Shown here in pieces: positions 7,764 to 11,766 of a stretch of 11,766 nucleotides of DNA. The notes under the pieces are model-generated. The model worked only from the letters and a program-made list of their open reading frames with translations, was not told the DNA's origin and made no database searches. The position numbers and the translations under genes are program-made. The stretch is from the NCBI GenBank assembly GCA_025450495.1, contig JANWHI010000031.1, positions 1-11,766 of the forward strand, given 5' to 3'. Source of the stretch: Candidatus Dormiibacter sp. GTDB lineage: Bacteria > Chloroflexota > Dormibacteria > UBA8260. The first letter of the stretch is position 1; each line of letters starts with the position of its first letter.

Positions 7764-9164
7764 ATGACCGTGTCAGTGCAAGCTGGTGCGTACGAGAAGG
7801 CGCTCGCCCGAGCGGTCGAGCATGCGCGGACCTGGCTCGACTCGCTCGCCGAACGCCCGGTGGGGCCACGGGCCACGGCCGACGAGCTGCTCGCCGGGTT
7901 GGGCGGCCCGCTGCCCGACGGCCCCACCGCCCCCGAGGACGTCATCGACCTGCTGGCCACGGTGGCCGACCCGGGGTTGATGGCCATGCCGGCGGGCCGG
8001 TTCTTCGGCTGGGTGATCGGCGGCACATTGCCGGCCGCACTGGCCGCCGACTGGCTGGTCAGCGCATGGGACCAAAACACCGGGCTGCGCTACGCCACCC
8101 CCGCCACCGCCGCGGTGGAGGAGTCAGCGGCGGCGTGGTTGCTCGACCTGTTGGGCCTCCCCGCCGGCGCGGACGTGGGATTCGTGACCGGCGCGACGAT
8201 GGCCAACTTCACCGGGCTGGCCGCCGCTCGATTCTCGGTGCTGTCCCGGGCTGGCTGGGATGTCGGCCGCGACGGACTCACCGGAGCCCCGAGGGTCCAC
8301 GTGCTCGTCGGCGCTGAGCGGCACGACACGATCGACATCGCGCTGCGTTACCTGGGGCTGGGGGCGCCCCAGCCGGTTGCCGCCGACGAGCAGGGACGGA
8401 TCCGGGTCGACGCCCTCACCGAGTCGCTCGGCGCGATTGATCCCCGCACCCCGGTGATCGTCTGTCTGCAGGCGGGCAACGTCCACTCCGGTGCCTTCGA
8501 CCCATTCACTGCCGCGATCGAGGTGGCCAAACGGCATGGCGCATGGGTGCACGTCGACGGCGCATTCGGCCTGTGGGCGGCTGCCGCGCCGCGGTTGCGT
8601 CACCTGGTCACCGGGGTCGCCGCCGCCGATTCGTGGGCCACCGACGCGCACAAGACACTGAACGTGCCATACGACTGTGGCATCGCGATCGTCGCCGACC
8701 GGGTGGCGATGCGCTCCTCGTTCGGGGTCCACGCCAGCTACCTGATCAAGGACGACTCCGGGCCCGGCGACCCGGAGGACAAGGTGCCCGAGCTGTCCCG
8801 CCGGGCGCGCGGCGTCCCGGTGTGGGCTGCGCTCCGGTCGCTGGGGCGCGACGGTGTCGCCGACCTCGTCGAGCGGCTGGCACGACACGCACGCGCACTG
8901 GCCGACGGCATCGCCGCAATCGACGGCGCGAATGTGGTCAACGACGTCGACTACACCCAGGTCTGCGTGACGTTCGGCAGCGACACGCGCACGCGCGCGA
9001 TGACCGCGCGGCTGATCGCCGACGGCACGGTGTGGATGTCGGGCTCGCGCTGGCACCAGCAGGACGTGTTGCGTGTCTCCGTCAGCAACTGGGGCACCGA
9101 CGACGAGGATGTCCGCCGCTCCGTGGACGCGGTCGGCCGCGCAGCTGCGGCGACTGCTGGGTAG
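7764..9164 (+). CDS. Group II PLP-dependent amino-acid decarboxylase family protein
   Basis: A 466-residue fold-type I PLP enzyme of the aromatic-L-amino-acid/glutamate decarboxylase family. The sequence FVTGATMANFTGLAAAR is the phosphate-binding glycine/alanine loop, ERHDTIDIALRYLG carries the cofactor-stacking His, HVDGAFG contains Asp265 that binds the pyridine nitrogen, and WATDAHKTLNVPYDCG contains the PLP lysine, Lys297. The N-terminal third with RFFGWVIGG is the family's usual arm. Substrate is not readable; members act on tyrosine, tryptophan, DOPA, glutamate, aspartate or cysteine derivatives, and some act as other PLP lyases. The ATG at 7764 has GGAGGG 5 nt upstream, and the acdS stop is only 13 bp away, so the two are probably one operon. 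It ends 3 bp from the stop of the convergent HAD gene. Confidence 0.87.
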   Translation: MTVSVQAGAYEKALARAVEHARTWLDSLAERPVGPRATADELLAGLGGPLPDGPTAPEDVIDLLATVADPGLMAMPAGRFFGWVIGGTLPAALAADWLVSAWDQNTGLRYATPATAAVEESAAAWLLDLLGLPAGADVGFVTGATMANFTGLAAARFSVLSRAGWDVGRDGLTGAPRVHVLVGAERHDTIDIALRYLGLGAPQPVAADEQGRIRVDALTESLGAIDPRTPVIVCLQAGNVHSGAFDPFTAAIEVAKRHGAWVHVDGAFGLWAAAAPRLRHLVTGVAAADSWATDAHKTLNVPYDCGIAIVADRVAMRSSFGVHASYLIKDDSGPGDPEDKVPELSRRARGVPVWAALRSLGRDGVADLVERLARHARALADGIAAIDGANVVNDVDYTQVCVTFGSDTRTRAMTARLIADGTVWMSGSRWHQQDVLRVSVSNWGTDDEDVRRSVDAVGRAAAATAG

Positions 9165-9167
9165 CCG

Positions 9168-9869
9168 TCAGCTCGACCGCGTCGCCGGCAGTCCCGGGAA
9201 GGGGTGCGAGAGGTCGGCGAGGACGTGGTCGGCGCCGGCGTCCACCAGCTCTGCGAGCGTGTACTTCCCGGTCGCGACGCCGATGCCCACTGCCTCCGCG
9301 GCGTGGGCCGCGGCAATGTCCATCGGCGTGTCGCCCACCACGCAGACCCGCGCCGGCTCCAGTGGTGCGCCGCGCACCACGCCGGCGCGGCGAAGCGCGA
9401 TCCGCGTCAGCTCGCCGCGGTCGTTGGAGTCGGACCCGAATCCACCGAAGGAGAAGTACTGATTGAGGCGGGCGCGGGCGAGCTTGATGTGCGTTGCCGC
9501 CTCGACCGCCCCCGAGGTGATGCCCACCAGCATGCCTGCCTCGATCAGGCGCGGGAGCAGGTCGGTGACGCCGGGGAGGACGCGGTACCCGGGGGAGCGG
9601 GCCACCTCGTCGGGCAGGACGAGCAGGTACTGGTGCATCAGCTGAGCCAGCTCGTCGGCTGACGGTTCACGGTCCATGACCCCGCGGAACGTGATTCGCG
9701 CCACCTCGGGATCGGTCATGCCGCCCTCGGTGAACTTGGTGATGTCGGCGGCAACGCCCCACAGCTTGTGGAAGCCGCGCGCCCACGAGCGCGCCCCGGC
9801 ACCGCCGGTGCTGACCAGGGTCTCATCGACGTCGAAGGCGATCGCCAGCGGGGCTGCGTTCTGCGTCAT
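9168..9869 (-). CDS. HAD-superfamily hydrolase (phosphatase-like)
   Basis: A 233-residue cytoplasmic enzyme, probably a Mg-dependent small-molecule phosphatase. Motif I is FDVDETLVST, with nucleophile Asp13 and acid/base Asp15. Motif II is GITSGA (about 115-120), with the following HIKLARARL supplying the motif III Lys. Motif IV is VVGDTPMDIAAAHAA, with its Asp pair. The helical insert after motif I (about 20-85) indicates a C1-capped, phosphoglycolate-phosphatase-like member. The exact substrate is unknown. The ATG at 9869 has no Shine-Dalgarno; GAGAAT ends 6 nt upstream, as in other leaderless starts of this window. It is divergent from the CPBP gene (76-bp gap) and converges with the decarboxylase 3 bp away; neither arrangement implies a functional link. 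Confidence 0.9.
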   Translation of the reverse strand: MTQNAAPLAIAFDVDETLVSTGGAGARSWARGFHKLWGVAADITKFTEGGMTDPEVARITFRGVMDREPSADELAQLMHQYLLVLPDEVARSPGYRVLPGVTDLLPRLIEAGMLVGITSGAVEAATHIKLARARLNQYFSFGGFGSDSNDRGELTRIALRRAGVVRGAPLEPARVCVVGDTPMDIAAAHAAEAVGIGVATGKYTLAELVDAGADHVLADLSHPFPGLPATRSS

Positions 9870-9875
9870 CGCGAC

Positions 9876-9881
9876 ATTCTC
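9876..9881 (-). promoter_or_regulatory. -10 of a leaderless promoter for the HAD gene
   Basis: On the minus strand GAGAAT is followed by GTCGCG and ATG. The hexamer keeps A2 and T6 of the -10 consensus. Spacing to the start codon is the same 6 nt as for the CPBP and epoxide hydrolase-like genes. Confidence 0.38.
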
Positions 9882-9933
9882 GCCGAGCGGAGGTCGGCGA
9901 GGGCGACACCAGCGTCAACCTCCCGATGTCGGC

Positions 9934-9939
9934 TATACA
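9934..9939 (+). promoter_or_regulatory. -10 of a leaderless promoter for the CPBP gene
   Basis: GGC-TATACA-CGGGCG-ATG: TATACA, six bases, then the start codon at 9946, with no Shine-Dalgarno. Transcription would start at about the A of the ATG. It supports 9946 as the start of the CPBP gene. Confidence 0.5.
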
Positions 9940-9945
9940 CGGGCG

Positions 9946-10827
9946 ATGACCCACATCGCACCCGCCCCGCTGGCCCGCCTGGCCGGGCGTCCGTGGTGGC
10001 AACCGTTCGGCGTCCTGGTGATCGCCGCGGTCGCCCTCGGTGTGGCGCTGCTCGTGCCGCGGCTGTTCAGCGATCCCGTCGGCGTCGACCCGTACGTCCT
10101 GCGCCTCAGCGGTGTCGCCACGGCGCTGGCGCTGGCCTCGCTGGTCTGGACGCGCTTGCGCTCGTCGCGACCGATTCTGCTCGCCGTCGCCGCCATCACG
10201 CTGTCGTTCAGCGTCTTCGCCGGTGGGCCGCAGTGGATCGTGAGCATCACCGGCAGCCGCTTCGATTTCAACACCCAGGTGCTGTTCGCGTCGGCGGCGC
10301 AGGCGGCCTTGACCGTGGGGATCGCAGTGCTCGCCGTGCGCATGTCGCCGCTGACGCTGCGGCCGCTGCTGCGCCTGCGACGCTTCGGCCTCGCGGCCCA
10401 GGTCGCCGCTGTGCTGGGGACGCTGGCGTTTCTCCTTGTGGTGATGCTGCTGCCCGCAACTCTGCTCGGCCGCCAGGGCATCACCCCGATCGCTCTGGCT
10501 CGTGACCTCCCCCTGCAGGGCCCCGCCGACGCGCTCCAGGGGCTGGCCCAGGAGGTGCAGTTCCGCGGCCTGCTGCTCGGCGCGCTCGACCGTGTGGCAC
10601 CGCCGTGGGCCGCCAACCTTGGCCAGGCTGCGTTCTTCGGGCTTGCGCACATCGCAGTCCAGTACCAGGGCCCGGCGGACGCCTTTGTGCCGGTGACCGT
10701 CGCGCTCGGCCTGCTCTTCGGCTGGATCACCCAGAAGACCGGCTCGCTGTGGCCGGCGATCATCATCCACGCCGTCGCCGACGTCGCCGTCACCGTCGGC
10801 GTCATCCCGGGGCTGTATGGCTACTGA
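9946..10827 (+). CDS. CPBP (CAAX-protease/Abi) family membrane protein with altered motif 1
   Basis: A 293-residue polytopic membrane protein with about seven hydrophobic segments. The three CPBP signatures occur in order in the C-terminal half: motif 1 Q202-E-V-Q-F-R207-G, motif 2 F231-G-L-A-H235, motif 3 H275-A-V-A-D279. Family members are intramembrane metal- or Glu-dependent proteases (Rce1) or immunity and adaptor proteins. Motif 1 is normally EExxxR; here the first Glu is Gln (CAG where GAG would give Glu), at the residue considered catalytic in Rce1, so activity is uncertain. The ATG at 9946 lies 6 nt after TATACA. Its 3' end overlaps the start of the Asp-box protein gene by 11 bp, indicating translational coupling. 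Bacteriocin immunity is a known role of some members, but no bacteriocin gene is visible here. Confidence 0.88.
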   Translation: MTHIAPAPLARLAGRPWWQPFGVLVIAAVALGVALLVPRLFSDPVGVDPYVLRLSGVATALALASLVWTRLRSSRPILLAVAAITLSFSVFAGGPQWIVSITGSRFDFNTQVLFASAAQAALTVGIAVLAVRMSPLTLRPLLRLRRFGLAAQVAAVLGTLAFLLVVMLLPATLLGRQGITPIALARDLPLQGPADALQGLAQEVQFRGLLLGALDRVAPPWAANLGQAAFFGLAHIAVQYQGPADAFVPVTVALGLLFGWITQKTGSLWPAIIIHAVADVAVTVGVIPGLYGY

Positions 10828-11689
10828 CCGGGCGCGCCGCGTGGTTTGTGTCGTCGCGGCTCTGCCCGCGTTGCTGCTCATGGCCGCACCGACCACAGCC
10901 CGCGCCGCCACCGCGTGGTGGCAGCCCCTCGCGTACGCGGGCGTGCGCGTCTCGGCGGTCAGCGTGACCCGGGGACACCTCATCGTCGACACACCAAACG
11001 GCCGGTTCGCCTCGACCGACCGCGGCGCCAGCTTCACCGCGACGACCACCGCGCCCGCGCCGTCGCTGCCGGTGGACGCCGGCACCAGCTTCTGGGACAT
11101 CCGCAACGGCACCGTCATGACCGGGACCCCGGCGGTGGGTACCGGCATCGTCACCGAGCATCCCGACCCCGCCGCCCCCTATCTCGGCGCCGCCGCCCAC
11201 CTGCTCGCCGCCCCCGCAGCGGCTCCGGGCGTGGTCATCGCCGTCGGCACCGACAACCACGTCTGGCGTCGCACCGCCTTCGGGTCGTGGTCGACAGCCT
11301 TCATCCCGCTGCCAGCCGGCGGGCTGTCGGGCGCACCACAGGTCACCTCTGTGGCCGCCTTCACGGAGCCGCTGAGCGTGGCCGTCTACCTGGGCGTCGA
11401 CGGCTATGGCGTGCTGCTCAGCAACGACGGTGGCGACGACTGGATCCGCGCCGACCCCGGCCTGCCCGAGAACGTGCTCGGCCTCGCCACCGACCCGGCC
11501 GCGAAAGCGCTGTACGCGGCCACCGACCAGGGACTGTATGTGCACCAGCTGCAGTCGTTCCCGGCGCCACCCGTGTACGCGGACTCGGCGCTGTATCTTC
11601 GTTGGTTGGGCATCGCCGCGGTCGCGCTGCTGGCCACGGCTCTCGCTCTGCTGACGCTGCGACGGCTGCTGCCCCGTCCAGCCACCTGA
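10817..11689 (+). CDS. Membrane-anchored Asp-box (BNR-like) extracellular protein
   Basis: A 290-residue protein. An N-terminal signal peptide (about 8-31: VVCVVAALPALLLMAAPTTARA) leads into a repeat region with at least two Asp-box motifs, S-T-D-R-G-A-S-F (about 66-73) and S-N-D-G-G-D-D-W, each on a beta-hairpin as in sialidase/sortilin-type propellers. A following GLPENVLGLATDPAAKALYA strand pattern repeats the theme. A single C-terminal membrane segment (about 262-281) ends in RRLLPRP, so the domain should face outward. The propeller appears short, so a partial or atypical fold is likely. The function is unknown; no catalytic sialidase arginine triad was identified. The ATG at 10817 overlaps the CPBP gene by 11 bp, marking an operon. 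It ends 10 bp before a convergent regulator gene. Confidence 0.8.
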   Translation: MATDRARRVVCVVAALPALLLMAAPTTARAATAWWQPLAYAGVRVSAVSVTRGHLIVDTPNGRFASTDRGASFTATTTAPAPSLPVDAGTSFWDIRNGTVMTGTPAVGTGIVTEHPDPAAPYLGAAAHLLAAPAAAPGVVIAVGTDNHVWRRTAFGSWSTAFIPLPAGGLSGAPQVTSVAAFTEPLSVAVYLGVDGYGVLLSNDGGDDWIRADPGLPENVLGLATDPAAKALYAATDQGLYVHQLQSFPAPPVYADSALYLRWLGIAAVALLATALALLTLRRLLPRPAT

Positions 11690-11699
11690 ACAGCGCGGA

Positions 11700-11765
11700 T
11701 CACGCCTCCCCCGGCGCCACCAGTCCGGACTCGTAGGCCATCACCACCGCCTGGACGCGGTCGCG
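11700..11765 (-). CDS. LuxR/NarL-type regulator, C-terminal fragment (5' end outside window)
   Basis: Only the last 21 residues are visible on the minus strand, entering from the right edge: RDRVQAVVMAYESGLV followed by APGEA and TGA. 'RDR.QAV..AYE.GLV' is the recognition and final helix region ending the HTH domain of NarL/FixJ response regulators and related LuxR-type proteins. The partner kinase and receiver domain would lie beyond the window. It may be a two-component regulator, but a stand-alone LuxR protein is equally possible. It converges with the Asp-box gene at 10 bp. Confidence 0.7.
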   Translation of the reverse strand, partial: RDRVQAVVMAYESGLVAPGEA

Positions 11766-11766
11766 C

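Noticed and set aside
9823..11154. Long open frame on the - strand, 443 codons, opposite the CPBP and Asp-box genes
   Set aside because: The product is biased Arg/Gln/Gly/Asp sequence without motifs, while the opposite strand encodes recognisable CPBP motifs, a signal peptide and Asp-boxes.

Overview
The window is high-GC bacterial chromosome, coding-dense on both strands. GTG and TTG starts are in use, and several genes appear to have leaderless starts with a -10-like hexamer 6 nt before the start codon. A surface-domain fragment, a COG4315-type lipoprotein, a NarL/FixJ-type regulator tail and a SipW-type secretion cassette suggest Actinomycetota or the Chloroflexota/Dormibacterota lineage. 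The sequence alone does not settle which. No RNA gene, IS element, CRISPR array or plasmid feature was seen.

Layout. 2-262 (+): C-terminus of a secreted surface protein. 276-1559 (-): purA, adenylosuccinate synthetase. 1560-1863: divergent regulatory gap. 1864-3979 (+): three-gene cassette of a TasA/CalY-like secreted protein, an ER/SipW-type signal peptidase and an FnIII-malectin secreted protein. 3985-4944 (-): epoxide-hydrolase-like alpha/beta hydrolase with a basic tail. 4985-5458 (+): GNAT acetyltransferase. 5453-5950 (-): 'secreted repeat' lipoprotein. 6165-6548 (-): proline-rich DUF4190-type membrane protein. 6746-7750 (+): acdS, ACC deaminase, followed at 7764-9164 by a group II PLP-dependent decarboxylase. 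9168-9869 (-): HAD phosphatase. 9946-10827 (+): CPBP-family membrane protein, overlapping a membrane-anchored Asp-box protein at 10817-11689. 11700-11765 (-): C-terminus of a LuxR/NarL-type regulator.

The most system-like element is the 1864-3979 cassette. A specialised signal peptidase lies between two proteins whose N-termini share a SipW-cognate signature (N-x-G-S-T-F-A-T-G-[TS]-[VI]). By analogy with Bacillus tapA-sipW-tasA it may build an extracellular fibre or matrix. Its second client would carry a sugar-binding malectin domain rather than a second fibre protein. The second notable unit is acdS with its PLP decarboxylase, probably one transcript, pairing breakdown of the ethylene precursor ACC with an unassigned amino-acid decarboxylation.

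Two architectural themes recur. Four genes start 6 nt after a -10-like hexamer with no Shine-Dalgarno. All five convergent gene pairs are separated by 13 bp or less, and one overlaps, leaving no room for ordinary terminators.
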